64,000 bases of DNA from Bradyrhizobium sp. CSS354 (GCF_029051725.1 NZ_JAACFU010000017.1:97621-161620); one strand, 5' to 3'; shown: positions 36,512 through 47,307, counted from the first letter of the stretch. The notes: generated by a model not told the origin, from the sequence alone. Numbers and translations: made by a program.

Positions 36512-39500
36512 CGGGCATTACCGAGGAGCTGCTCGCCGCCCGGCTGGCTGCCCTCCTGTCGAACCACGGTCACGTCCCGCAATCCAAACACGGCGACTGC
36601 CTGCGTGATCTGCGGGAGGCCGTCCGTGAACGGATCAAGGGCGCGCACGACGGACGCTGGAGCAAGGCCGACCTGCTCGCCGAGCTCATGCGGTATGGCG
36701 GCTCGCTGGCGCCGCACCGCGACATGGACCATTACGTCCGGCCGAGATCCTTCGACGCGATCAAGCAGCAGCTCGAAAAAGCCCATGCCGTCGTCATCGC
36801 GGGGCCTCCTGGGACGGGCAAGTCGCTCACGGCCGACATCCTCGAGCTTGAATTGCGTCGCAGCTCGCCGGCGTTCGACGTCGTCGGCGAGGAGAACGGC
36901 CCGGGCTATATACGCCGCCAACTCACGCATCCTGATCCGGTGCTGTATCATTTGCGCGATCCCTGGGGAGGCAATCGTCTCATACCCGGAGCAGATCGCT
37001 GGAGCGGCGAACTCCCCAAGCTGCTCGATCATGCCGGGCCGGGACGCAAATTCCTGATCACGTCGCGGTCGGATGTTCTGCAAAGTGCGGGCGGGAATGC
37101 GTTCAGGAAAGCGCTTGAACCATTCATCGTCGGCATCGACGTCGATGATTACGGTCCCAAACGTCTGGCCGAGATTTACGATGCGATCGCGGCGGATTTT
37201 ACAGACCACGTCAGACCATTGGCGATCCAGTACCGCGCACGTGCGCTGAAAGAACTGACGCGACCGTATGAGGTCAAGCGCTTTCTGGTCGCGCTCAGCC
37301 GCGAGAACTGGAAAACGCCACGCCAGGTCGAGGCGATCCTGGCCGACTCCCAGGTCGAAGCGATATCGAAGGTGATCGCGGAGCAGCTTTCCCCGTTCGG
37401 GCGGGAGGGCGCTGAAGCTGCCGCGATTATATTGGCGATGCTCAGCGCGCGCTGCGGTTTCGCGCGACATCTTCACCAAGCTGGGACGCCGGCTGAGATT
37501 GGCCGCCCCGGAGATGCGGCCGGATATCGACGGGTTGATCGCCTTTCTCCTGGCCGGCCAGAACCTGCGGGAAGACGCGACGGCGCTGGCGTTCTACCAT
37601 CCTCGCGTCGAAGAAGGTCTGCGTCTCACCTTTGAGCGCTACGCCCGCGACGCCGAGCATACCCTATCAAGTGCCATGGACGTTTTGTTGGCTTGGGACA
37701 GGCCCGGCGAAGACTGGGGCCTGGAAACTGCGCTTGGCGTATTGCGCGGGATGTCGAGAGCGGCAGAGCTGCAGCTGAACCTGTCGAGTGCCAGTGCGCA
37801 GCGTCTGGACCGACATCTTGAGGCAGTCGCGATGTCCGCCGAGAAGCGGGCCGATTTTGAGAGAGCCCTGCGAGACCTCGAACGGTTCGGCTCAGCGGAT
37901 CACTCGGCCGCGATGCTCGCCCGGATCCTAGTCAAGGGCGCTCCCCAAATGGGCCGCTCCTTCCTGCCCGCTTGGCACGCGCCGCATCTCAGCGACCAGG
38001 AGATTGCGGAACTGCGCGGTGACAAGCGGACCCAGCCGATGATCGAGCGGTTCATCCGTGAGGTCCTGCCGTTTCGCGCCTTCATTATGACGTCGAGATC
38101 ATTCCGCTGGTCGAGCGCCTGGCAGCCAATCTTAGGGACGTGTTCTGGGACGCTTTGGACTCGGTCGCCGGACCCGGGGGCCCGCACATCAACGTCGAGG
38201 CCATCAGCGCCGGAGCGCTCTCGGGCGAGTTTCCGGATTACGGGCGCGCCATCGAGCGATTTGCTCGTTCTCAGACCGAGGCCTGGATGCAGAATTTCGC
38301 CGCCGATATCTATAAGGCGGAAGAGCACGCCGTCGATGCCGACGTGGCCGATCACCTCATCGATGAACCAAGCGAGCAATACTTTAATGCCAGAGAGGGG
38401 ATGAAGGCGGTCGTCAGCCTGCGACGCCAGCGCGAGGGGGTGACGTGGATCACCGCCACCCCCCATCGTAAGCTCTTGCTTTATGCGCTTGGCGAGCTGA
38501 TCGCACAAAGCCCCCAGAAGCCGCGGATCGAAGAACTGGAGCTTCTTCTCGCGGAGGCGGAAGGTTGGGTGAAGGACCAAGCCTGGCGCGCATGCGAGCA
38601 ACATTGGGACGACGCCTTGAGCCGCTTTCTGATGGAAGAACTCGCCCGTCCGGATCTGGATTCGAGCCTCCGACCGCGGCTGATCAAGATCGCGGCTCGC
38701 TCGGGCCGCGATCCCGTGCCCGACTTTGTCGCCATCGCGGACAGGGTGACGGTCGCCCGGCGCCTTCAAATGGTCTACGATCTGATGGCCACCGCATTGC
38801 GTGACGAGCCCAAGTGGAAAGATGACGAGGCGATACGGCGAGCCCGGGCCGAGCTATTGCTGCAACATTTCGGGCCGGATGAGCGCGAGCTGTCGCTGGC
38901 GCTGATCGATGCCTTGACCAGCCACGACCTTCGCGCCGCTGCAGCGAAACTGTCGAAGGGCAATCTCGCGCTGCTGAATTCGACCTTGCCGATGCTCTCG
39001 AGCGATGTCGCAGGTCTTCTTTGCTGTCTGGCTGCGACGGCGGGGTTAAACATCGACCAGGCCGCCGTGCGCCTGCTGTCGACCGGCGAGGTGGCCGACG
39101 GGTATGCCGCCGTCCAGGCGATGCTCATCGCAGACAGCGCAGGTCTCCGTGCAAGGCTGTTTGAGGCAATGAGCCACAAGCGTTACAACGTGCGGCGCCT
39201 TGCCTTCAGGGCCCTCACCGACGGCGCCACGGCGGAAGAACGGCTCAAGCTCCTCGCTGCCGCTCGCGATCACGGTTCGGATGTTCGAAGGACTTTTGCC
39301 GATCGCATGGAATCCTGCCGATGGCCCGAAGCGATCGGCGCCCTCGTCGATTTTGCTGAAAGACGACCGCAACTTCTCCACGCGTCATGCGATGGAGACC
39401 TCGTGGTCCAGGTTCAGAGTCGCGCGTGCTGCTGCGCGAGCGTTGGGCGCATATAACCACCTGCCTGCCAGTGCGATCGACGGTCTGTTAAAGGCCGTCG

Positions 39501-40111
39501 AGGCGGATACAGCGGACCCATTCGTTGCCTGCGCAGCCATGTCAGCCCTGGCGCAGCAGGACGATCCCCGGATCGTGCCCGCTGCACTCCAATTGTTGGA
39601 AGGTCAGGGACTGGACGAGTACCCCTCCCATCGACCGCGCGCGCAGGCGGCAGCATGGGCGATGTGCGACCGAGCCACGCATGGACGGTCTGACATGCTG
39701 ACGCCGGACATGGCGCGAATCGCGAAATCGGAAGAGCCGATCATCGCCGGTCCGTTGCTGATCGCCATCGGCGTCTGGGCCGGGCCCATGCGCGAGGATC
39801 TTCTTAGACATCTTCGCGCGTCGAACCACCATGATCGCGAACTCCTGGTCCGAACGGCTGCGATTGCGGCGCAACCAGTGACGGGGATGTCACTCGATAG
39901 TCGGGAACAAGCTCTTGAGAGCTTGGCGCGCGGCGAGACACCAAGCCCTGAAGATCGCGCTGCAGCCGAGGCCTGGAGCAAGTCCTTGGCTCTTGATCGT
40001 GGCTTTGATCGATTTACGGCCTGGATTGCGGAGCTGATATTCAAGCTGCCCCTGAATGGCGATCTTGGCGATATCCGAGCCTATGAGCTGCCGGAGCGGA
40101 TCGGGTCATGA
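36502..40111 (+). pseudogene. STAND-type NTPase with long helical C-terminus, frameshifted
   Basis: The first part has RPRSFDAIKQQLEKAHAVVI and AGPPGTGKSLTAD (Walker A), and FLITSRSDVL, the nSTAND3 pattern. The frame then shifts three times: near 37455, where FTKLGRRLRLAAPEMRPDID continues in another frame; near 38085, where HYDVEIIPLVERLAANLRDV continues; and at the T run 39351-39354, where removal of one T joins ALVD to LLKDDRNFSTRHAMETSW. The tail to 40111 is a long run of alpha-helical repeats (AAARALGAYNHLPASAIDGL) of HEAT-like look. Such NTPases commonly sense phage products, so this is probably a dead defence gene. Its true start is unknown; the frame remains open upstream of the TTG at 36502. 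Confidence 0.6.
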
Positions 40112-40416
40112 CCACGCGTGCGATGACCCCATTCAGGGAAGAGGATGGGGGTCAATTGGATGATGGTACCTGATTGTTGCACAATACGCAGAAAGATGAC
40201 CGCCCTTCTTGTTATGTCAGGAATTGAAATCTGACTTGGCGCCCTTCACAAGCCTCACATCTCCCGCAACGCGGCCACCACGGTTATCTTAGGCTAAGAT
40301 CGCGCCAGTAGTGCCCATGTATGTCGTCACTGTTGCGCAGCAATTCCGCTGGCAGTTCGGCGAACCTCTCGGTAAATAGACCGACCGCCGTTTACCGAAC
40401 TGAAAGGAATGTCGAG
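40112..40416. other. Intergenic region before the SMC-like pair
   Basis: No gene is seen. A near-perfect inverted repeat TGACCCCAT (40124-40132) and ATGGGGGTCA (40145-40154) lies 13 bases after the STAND relic stop and could be a terminator or an insertion-sequence end. The rest, including a weak start at 40321 in the frame of the next gene, has no ribosome site and no coding look. Confidence 0.4.
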
Positions 40417-40593
40417 GTGCCGACGCTGCAAGCCATCATCGCATCCAAATACTTTGAGAGGCTGCGTCAATCGAAGGACGTGGATGCCGAAAAGATCGCA
40501 CAGCTCGAAGAGCTTTTTGCCTCCGGCAAGAAGATCAAGGCGGATGAGCTGGTGAAGGTGTTTTCTGCGCCGGCCGGAAACGACATCACGTGA
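40417..40593 (+). CDS. Small protein (58 aa) preceding the SMC-like ATPase
   Basis: From the GTG at 40417, MPTLQAIIASKYFERLRQSK, then VDAEKIAQLEELFASGKKIK. It is helical and charged, without known motif. AAAGGAATGTCGAG before the GTG gives an acceptable ribosome site. It overlaps the next start (GTGATTC) by four bases, so it is coupled to the SMC-like gene and is presumably a subunit or cofactor of it. A longer in-frame start at 40321 adds a Ser/Asn-rich leader with no ribosome site and is rejected. Confidence 0.5.
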   Translation: MPTLQAIIASKYFERLRQSKDVDAEKIAQLEELFASGKKIKADELVKVFSAPAGNDIT

Positions 40594-43034
40594 TTCGCCT
40601 TGAACACGCGCATATCGAGGAGAAGCGCGGCATTCGCAATCTCGACATTGTCTTCGATCAAAAGACATTTTCTATCTCCGGACCGAACGGGTCCGGCAAA
40701 AGCGGCGTCATCGACGCCGTCGAGTTCGGTTTGACCGGCCGCATCAGCCGCCTGACCGGCACCGGAACCAAAACGCTCTCGATCGCCGAGCATGGTCCGC
40801 ATGTCGATCGCGTCCGCTTTCCAGACGCAGCCCTTGTCAGGCTCAAGGTCTATTTCCCGGCCAAATCGGCCACGATCACCCGCAAGGTCTCGGCACCCAA
40901 AAAGCCAAAGATCGAGCCGGCCGACCCTGCCATCAAGGCCGCTTTCGAGCAGCTTGCCGATCATCCCGAAATCGCACTGTCCCGCCGTGACATCGTGCGT
41001 TTCATCCTCGTCGAGCCGTCGCGGCGCGCTGAGGAGGTGCGAGCGATCCTCAAGCTCGAAGAGATCGGCGAGAAACGGGCCGTGCTCAATAGCGCACAGA
41101 ACAGGGTCAACGCGCAGAAACGAACGGTCGAAGCCCAATTTCACGCAGCGCGCAGCAGCTTGCTGACCCACATGTAGATCCCGAGCGTCAAGATCGAACG
41201 ATCTGCTCGCGGCCACCAATGCCCGCCGCAAACTTCTCGGTCTGTCCCCACTCGATCAGTTGACGCCGGACACCAGGCTTGACGCCGGGCTAACCTCGAT
41301 CTCGTCCGGGCCAGCTTTCAACAAGCAGTCGGCCCTTCGCGATCTTGCCGCGATGGCCGAAACGCGTAAGCAGCTTCCCGAGCTTGCTAAAGATGCAGTC
41401 ACCGCCCTGCTCGCGGCGATCAACACGCTCGCGGAGGATCCGGCGCTGCTTACGTCGCTCCGCCGCCGATCGCTGGTAGAGCAAGGTATGGAGCTGATCG
41501 ATGGAGCGCACTGCCCGCTCTGCGACAGCCCGTGGGAGAGCGAACGGCATCTGCGTGATCACCTTGCGATCAAGCTCGAGAAATCTAACGAAGCACAGCG
41601 GCTGCAGAGAGATCTCTTCGCCAACTCCAGCCTTCTCGACCAGGCTGCGTCGGGATGGCTCTCGCAGCTCACTGCGATCCGCAGGCTTGCGGCGGCGTTG
41701 AAAGATGAGGCATTCGGCGCGGCGATTGATCAATGGACCAGGGAACTCGCCGCGCTGCAAGGCAACCTCCGCTCACTCGATGGGCTTCGCGGCATCAGCG
41801 GACGCCTCGCGAGCGGGTGGCATGCGGTACCGCAGAGTTTCGACGAGGCGACCACTAGTTTCGCAAAAATGGTCGCAGAGCTCCCCGATCAAACGGCCAC
41901 GGTCGACGCGCAGACCTTTCTCAGCACCGCTCAAATGAGGCTCGCCGACTTTCGTGAGAGCGTCCGCGCGGACAAGGCCGCCGACATCGCGGTCGCAGCC
42001 GCGACCTGTGCCTATACGACCTATTGCGATGTCATGGACGCCGAGCTGGAAGCCCTATACGACGACGTGCAGCAGGATTTCAGCACCTTCTATCGCCTCA
42101 TCAACGAAGATGACGAGGGAGAGTTTACTGCCAAGCTCTCACCCAGCGCCGGCAAGCTCGATTTCGACGTCAATTTCTACGAGCGCGGCCTTTATCCGCC
42201 GGGCGCCTTTCACAGCGAAGGCCATCAGGACGGTATGGGCGTGTGCCTCTACCTTGCCCTGATGAAGCGCCTCTTCGGCAATCAATTCACCTTTGCCCTG
42301 CTGGACGACGTCGTGATGTCCGTCGATGCTGGACATCGCTATCAGTTCTGCAAGCTGCTGAAGACGCATTTCAAGGATACGCAGTTCGTCATCACGACGC
42401 ATGACCGCACCTGGGCGGAGCAGATGAAGTCCGCTGGTCTGGTTACAGGAAAGACTTCCCTCCGCTTTCACAGCTGGACAATCGATACCGGTCCGCTCGT
42501 GGAATCGAACGTCGAGGTTTGGGACGAGATCAAGACCGCGCTCGACAAGAACAAGGTCGGGGTGGCAGCCGCCGCCCTGCGCCGCCACCTCGAATATGTC
42601 TCAAGGCACATGGCTGATCAGCTCGGCGCCGCCGTGGTGTTCCGCGGCGATGGCGGCTATGAACTGAACGATTTACTCCCGCCGGTTCTTGCACGGTTCA
42701 AGACCATTTGCGCAAAGGCCGCCGATGCCGCGCAATCTTGGGGAAATGACAAAGGCAGGCCGAAGCGACCGCGCTCAAGACTAAGCTCTCCGCCTCGAAT
42801 GCGGCATCCTCAGTCGAGCAATGGGCCATCAACAAGGCCGTGCACTACAACGAGTGGGAGAATTTCGGCAAGCGTGACTTCGCGCCGGTCGCCAATGCCT
42901 TCCGAGAGCTGCTTGAATGCTTCAGATGTGAGGGCTGCAAGAGCTGGTTGTTTGTGACGCCGCGCCACAAGCCGATATCGCTGCGCTGCGCTTGCGATAC
43001 CGTCAGCCTCAATCTGGAATCCAAGCCGAAATAG
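40590..43034 (+). pseudogene. SMC/RecF-like AAA ATPase with zinc-hook motif, frameshifted
   Basis: N-terminus MIRLEHAHIEEKRGIRNLDI, Walker A SGPNGSGKSG (residues 30-39), then a stop at 41177. The coiled-coil middle and C-terminal ATPase half follow in other frames: AHCPLCDSPWES, a zinc-hook CxxC; GHQDGMGVCLYLALMKRLFG, the signature-like region; and TFALLDDVVMSVDAGHRYQF, Walker B and D-loop. A last shift near 42750 leads to QWAINKAVHYNEWENFGKRD and then RCEGCKSWLFV...RCAC, a zinc-ribbon-like end to 43034. Two or three indels lie between 41165 and 41205, and one lies near 42750. Related ATPases act in defence, often with a small coupled gene such as the one before. Dead as read. Confidence 0.65.
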
Positions 43035-43130
43035 TCCGGACCACAGGCTCGCTCGTGGTGACCAACGGAGCTCGGCATCAGCCCGCATGAAGAACGGTTA
43101 GTTTCGGCTAGGCCCATCCAACTAGGCCCT

Positions 43131-43498
43131 CAGCTACTTCGTATCGCGGCGCTACCCCCCAAATGATTGGTGGTACCGCACACTCGACCTCTATCTACGT
43201 GAAGGTCGCTAATATGGAGAATGGTGAAGCCCTCAAAGAGGGTCGGTAATTTCTTGAACCTCATGTCGTTTCGCTTGACGAGAATGCGTTCTGCATTCTG
43301 TCGTACACGTCAATAGAGCCCCGTTGCCCGCAGAACGTTTCGAATGATCCACTCGGCCCAAGATAAGTTTTCAAGATGAAAGAATGTGAGGCCCTGGCCA
43401 AATACCCGAGCTTCGTGATCTCGCTCAATCTCCAATCGCTGCCGGGCGTGGAGCGGTCCGAGACGGATCTCGAGTTTTCGCAGAATGTCTTCGCCCAC
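43131..43498 (-). pseudogene. Metallophosphoesterase, N-terminal fragment with internal stop
   Basis: From ATG 43498 the frame reads EDILRKLEIRLGPLHARQRL and FHLENLSWAEWIIRNVLR, then TGLY-stop (TGA at 43312-43310). The same frame continues past the stop as RVRQNAERILVKRNDMRFKK and TLFEGFTILHISDLHVDRGR, where ISDLHVD is the first metal-binding motif of calcineurin-like phosphoesterases. A CGA-to-TGA change would explain the stop. The frame ends at 43131, before the remaining motifs (GDxxD, GNHE). It points away from the CDP-archaeol synthase-like relic at 43674, 175 bases off. Confidence 0.5.
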
Positions 43499-43673
43499 CA
43501 GCTAGCCCCCTTGAACGGCGTTCCGGTAGATATAGCGTCTTTCTCATGAGGCCAGGGTCAGCCCGACAGTGGCTGCGTTCCCACGATAACCGGCGCAAGA
43601 CGCTCCAACTGGAATGGCGCTCACAATAAAAGATCGAACTCACGTCGATGCAACTATAAGCTAAGCTGACGAA

Positions 43674-44050
43674 ATGCAACTTTTGCATATCCTGCAATTA
43701 TTGGTTTTGATGACGTTGGCGAACGGCACACCGATCGTTGCGAAAAGATTCTTGGCCCACGTTTTTCCTTTCCGCTGGATGCCGGCGCCAAATTTTTTGA
43801 CGGTCGGCCGTTCTTTGGGCCCTCGAAAACCATCCGCGGCATCTTGTTTTCAGTCCTCATCACGACAGCAGGCGCGGTTTGCCTTCAGCGGATTCGCGTT
43901 CTGGAATGTCTTGAGCGGCGTATAGCGGAACGACCTCCTTATTCGCTAGTCTGTTCCGGCACGCCCGGGAACTGTAGCGCGGTATCGACCTGCTCAAGCT
44001 GGCGTCGGATTATCGCTTCGCTGATCGGCGTCTTCGGTAGCTCCAAGTAG
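43674..44050 (+). pseudogene. CDP-archaeol synthase-like (DUF46) protein, frameshifted
   Basis: MQLLHILQLLVLMTLANGTP IVAKRFLA in one frame, then from about 43765 in another frame FPLDAGAKFFDGRPFFGPSK and TIRGILFSVLITTAGAVC. These are the N-terminal membrane helix and the conserved FDGRPLFGPSKTxRG loop of the CarS/DUF46 family, CDP-alcohol phosphatidyltransferase-like membrane enzymes also found in many bacteria. A single base change within the run TTTTTCCTTTCC joins the frames. Further downstream several stops interrupt the remaining sequence, so the second half is decayed. It is divergent from the phosphoesterase relic. Confidence 0.55.
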
Positions 44051-44634
44051 CTCAAGGAGCTTTTCCTTTCGAGCAAGCAGGTTCCTGGTAACTGTCGTCA
44101 CTCTCCGCCCTCCGCTGCTAAGATTGCCAGGTGCGCCTGAGATGAAAAAGGCCGCAGGATCAGCAGCGCACCCGATAGGCGCTAGGGCTTTTTCGTGGAG
44201 CCGTGACTCGGACCAGAAACGCGATCGAGTCACCGCTGGCGAGCCTGTTGGCGGGATGGATGGGCCGAGCCGCAAATAGAGCTTGACTCGTATTCGCTGT
44301 CGTGGTCCATAGCTGCCGCTTAGGAAAGAGCGTATACGCTGCAAAGGGCGACGCCCTAACGTGGCAATAGACGCCCCATAAGATTGGCATAGGCGTCTTT
44401 TGTAATTGTGCATCTATTTGACGGCAAAGACCGCGCACGTCGCAGTGATCTTACTGCGCGCAGCAATGGCCTGTGCAACGGCCAGTACCAAAACCGACCA
44501 TCCAACGCATGAATTGTTTAGGTGGCCGGTTCACCAACAATTACAGGAACGTCGCCAACGTCGTGTTTACGAGGGCACGTAAGTAGACTCCCATCGTTTT
44601 AGCTTGCTAGACGCTCAACAGGGGAGAGTTTGTT
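44051..44634. other. Gene-poor interval before the lipase-like gene
   Basis: No convincing gene. A minus-strand frame (44413-43994) contains RNLLARKEKLLELLGATEDA, which looks like a helical end of a small protein, but its front half has the Arg/Ser-rich look of a shadow frame, so I do not call it. Toward 44500-44630 the base composition shifts to more A+T, and GGGGAGAG appears before the ATG at 44635. Confidence 0.35.
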
Positions 44635-46008
44635 ATGTCCAACGAGATTCTTAAAGCTGAACTCGCTGCCAACGACAGAATTGCTTTCGACAATCCCACC
44701 TTGCACTACACAGCCGCAGTCCCACCACTTCCAGCCGGCTACTCAATTTTAACAAACGTACCTTCGAGGGTAAGCGAGAGTCACGGGTTTTTTGCCGAAG
44801 CGTTTACGGACGACAACGGGAATATAATTGTTGCATTTGAAGGAAGTGTTTTGGATCCTAGCGATCCAAATTTTTTAACCAAGTGGGGTATGAATTCACG
44901 AGGAGATGATAACGATGTCCTGAACCACAAAATTCACGTCAACAATTCTGCGTTCTCTGACGCGTTGAAATTCACCAATGACGTAATAGCGGCAAATCCG
45001 TTTAGCACAGTATATCTTACAGGGCATTCTCTTGGAGGTGCTGAGGCACAATACGTCGCCTCAAACTTAAGTGACGATGCACATATCGGTGGAGGTGCAA
45101 CATTTGGTTCCCCGGGAATTTTTGCAGACGGATTGCGTCCTCCCACACCAAGCTTCGATTTCATCAACTACTTGGACTACGGCGACCCAATCGCGAATTT
45201 CGGCATTCACTTCGGATCAACATTCGCGGTAGGCGACGTAGCGAACCAAGCCAATACCATGCAGATAGAAAGCGAGATCAATTTCGCGCTAACACACCAC
45301 TTCCATTTCCCTGGTATAATTAGTGCTCTTGCCAGTATATCACTGATCCACAATTTTAGCGTCGGAGCATTAGGGATCGTCAGACCCTCCGACGTTATTA
45401 AACATGCGGGAGAACTTTTCGATACTATCAAACATTTCCATGAACTGGGACAGTACGACAAGGATATCAATTCGATAACTACGCCCCCACCTCCGCCAGG
45501 AGATATTCTGTTGTTCTCGGAGACTTTCGACAATTTCGGTCAGACGGCGTCTCTTCCCTTTGTGGCTGACCTTGCCCAACACGGATGGACCAATGTGAAC
45601 AACGGGGGAGAGACTACGGTCCAGCTACTGCCGAAGAACGCTTCTATGGATTTCTACCTGAACACCAGAGACACTGACGGTTTCGAATTACTTATCGGAA
45701 ATACATTTAGAGACCCGACTGGAGGTAAAGCCATACTGAGCTTCGACTTCAGTACACTGCCGGGTATGAACGTTCCGGACAGTCTCCTGGTCATGACGGA
45801 CAATATATTCAGCTCTAACATTGTGGCTAGTTTTAAAGGTACCGACCTGACAAGCGGATGGCATCATGCGGATATCGTCATTGATACCGGCGGCACTCCC
45901 AATGTCACACACTCGTTTTTTATAAACGACCAAGGGAATCCTCATTCGATTTCATCGATAGGCTTTGCAATCGATAATATTAAGATTCACGATTTCCTGA
46001 TCGTGTAG
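44635..46008 (+). CDS. Lipase class 3-like protein, A+T-richer than its surroundings
   Basis: A 457-residue protein. The first 250 residues form a lipase-like alpha/beta hydrolase: IIVAFEGSVLDPSDP, the nucleophile elbow LTGHSLGGAEAQYVASNL, and LDYGDPIANFG with an acidic residue; TTPPPPPGD links to a C-terminal beta-rich region (about 300-457) ending IDNIKIHDFLIV. No N-terminal signal peptide; the C-terminal beta domain with a hydrophobic end is compatible with type I secretion. The codon use and base content are distinctly more A+T-rich than the surrounding 60 kb outside the MADS operon, suggesting separate acquisition. GGGGAGAG precedes the ATG. It is intact although both sides are relics. 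Confidence 0.75.
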   Translation: MSNEILKAELAANDRIAFDNPTLHYTAAVPPLPAGYSILTNVPSRVSESHGFFAEAFTDDNGNIIVAFEGSVLDPSDPNFLTKWGMNSRGDDNDVLNHKIHVNNSAFSDALKFTNDVIAANPFSTVYLTGHSLGGAEAQYVASNLSDDAHIGGGATFGSPGIFADGLRPPTPSFDFINYLDYGDPIANFGIHFGSTFAVGDVANQANTMQIESEINFALTHHFHFPGIISALASISLIHNFSVGALGIVRPSDVIKHAGELFDTIKHFHELGQYDKDINSITTPPPPPGDILLFSETFDNFGQTASLPFVADLAQHGWTNVNNGGETTVQLLPKNASMDFYLNTRDTDGFELLIGNTFRDPTGGKAILSFDFSTLPGMNVPDSLLVMTDNIFSSNIVASFKGTDLTSGWHHADIVIDTGGTPNVTHSFFINDQGNPHSISSIGFAIDNIKIHDFLIV

Positions 46009-46112
46009 GACGGCACACGCTCCTGGGATGCCGGTGTCCGATTAACGGCTTCGTGGTTTGCCTTCGCGCGTCCACCGGCTCATTTCCCTTTTCCCTTCGC
46101 CCTCAATCCGGC

Positions 46113-46900
46113 GTAAGCGTCGTTCCGCTCCCACCTTCTCGCGGCACATGGGATAGGCGAGTTTCACGATCTCTTTGAACGGATCGGCTTGTGTCTATGC
46201 TTGACCATACGCTTAAATCGGACGTGACGGCGCGCCGGCTGGAAGTGATCACGGAGACGGGATGCCGTCGTTGGTTCTCCAAGGACGACAAGGCCCGGAT
46301 CGTCGAGGAGACGCTGGTCTCGGGCGCCGTCGTTTCCGAGATTGCCCGGCGACACGGGCTGACCCCACAACAAGTGTTCACCTGGCGCCGGCAAGCACGC
46401 CGGTTGCCGACGCCGATGGCTGACGATCCACCGTTTGTACCGGCGGTGGTAGACGCCTTGGTACCGGCCGTGGCTGTTGGCCATGAGCGCAAGACAGCGC
46501 GACGCAAGGCCAAGCCGGATATCGGGGGCATCGAGATCGAAGCCGAGGGCGTCACTATCCGGGTCGGCCGAGGCGCGGATGTGGCGATGATTGCGGCCAT
46601 CGTCCATGCGCTGAAGGCAAGCCGGTGATCGGCCCGTCCGGAACTGTCCGGGTGATGGTGGCAACCAAGCCGGTCGACTTCCGCAAGGGAATGGAGGGGC
46701 TTGCCATATTGGGACGCGAGCACATGCAGGCTGACCCGTTCTCGGGGGCTGTTTATGTGTTCCGTGCCAAGCGTGCGGATCGGATCAAGCTGATCTTCTG
46801 GGACGGGACGGGTTTGTGCCGGTTCGCCAAGCGGCTCGAGGAAGGCGTCTTCCGCTGCACGCGAAACGTCATGGAGACTGAACACATGCCGCTTAGCGGC
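46113..46900 (+). mobile_element. IS66-family element remnant (left end, tnpA, truncated tnpB)
   Basis: Sequence from GTAAGCGTCGTTCCGC at 46113 matches the start of IS66-type terminal repeats. tnpA and the front of tnpB follow in the normal order and overlap. The element breaks off inside tnpB near 46860; the large tnpC transposase and the right end are missing. The element cannot move on its own. Confidence 0.7.
46191..46628 (+). CDS. tnpA: IS66 TnpA (accessory protein)
   Basis: A 145-residue protein with EVITETGCRRWFSKDDKARI, VVSEIARRHGLTPQQVFTWR (helix-turn-helix) and the end GVTIRVGRGADVAMIAAIV, the standard TnpA of IS66 elements. An ATG at 46197 is an equally possible start. Its stop overlaps the tnpB start by four bases. 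It is open and complete in itself, but the partner genes are not. Confidence 0.85.
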   Translation: MSMLDHTLKSDVTARRLEVITETGCRRWFSKDDKARIVEETLVSGAVVSEIARRHGLTPQQVFTWRRQARRLPTPMADDPPFVPAVVDALVPAVAVGHERKTARRKAKPDIGGIEIEAEGVTIRVGRGADVAMIAAIVHALKASR

Positions 46901-46936
46901 GTCGCTTTTGAAGGACGATGGTTTCATCGATCATGA
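46625..46936 (+). pseudogene. tnpB: IS66 TnpB, C-terminally truncated
   Basis: MIGPSGTVRVMVATKPVDFR KGMEGLA and LIFWDGTGLCRFAKRLEEG are the conserved TnpB core. After that, the usual FRWP...LEGLDW end is replaced by CTRNVMETEHMPLSG, marking the truncation at about 46858. The last 25 residues are read-through sequence. Confidence 0.75.
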
Positions 46937-47142
46937 CCGACGCTCCCAGAGCCGTCACCACAATCACGACCATCCCGTCCCTCAGCAGCTCCGATAAAGG
47001 TGTCGAGAGATTTTGCCGGGATCAGCGTCCGACGACCAACCTTTCGGGTTTGCAAGTCGCCCGCTCTGATTACCTGGTAGACTGTTGTCCGACCGATGCT
47101 GAGCAGGTCACATGTTTCCAAGATGCTGTAAGCCAATTTCAT
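46924..47142 (-). CDS. Excisionase-like helix-turn-helix protein
   Basis: A 72-residue protein: KLAYSILETCDLLSIGRTTV, then YQVIRAGDLQTRKVGRRTLI PAKSLDTFI. This is the HTH_17/AlpA-type DNA-binding fold of excisionases and small regulators, with the tail GRDGRDCGDGSGSVG. It lies on the same strand as the integrase remnant and downstream of it, separated by the IS3 fragment, so it is probably the directionality factor of the former island. A small HTH protein, MAD1, is also part of described MADS loci, but distance and orientation argue against this being it. Confidence 0.7.
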   Translation of the reverse strand: MKLAYSILETCDLLSIGRTTVYQVIRAGDLQTRKVGRRTLIPAKSLDTFIGAAEGRDGRDCGDGSGSVGHDR

Positions 47143-47307
47143 GATGCCTTCGTCCGTCCGGAACCGTTCCGGCGACCGTGTTGGCGATCACCAACGAGGC
47201 TCTCTTGCTCTTGACCACGCGACTGTACAATTTCCAAGAGCGCTTAACTGCGCTCAGGATTCCAAGCTCGCTCCAGAGCGCTCAATCTTCCCGATCCGGG
47301 CTGAGCG

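Noticed and set aside
43994..44413. Minus-strand 139-codon frame
   Set aside because: Only its last 30 residues look protein-like; the first 100 are Arg/Ser/Gly-rich, and no start or ribosome site supports it.
46924..47142. MAD1 regulator of the MADS operon
   Set aside because: Small HTH proteins are part of described MADS loci, but this one is 1.7 kb away, oppositely oriented and aligned with the integrase remnant, which fits an excisionase better.
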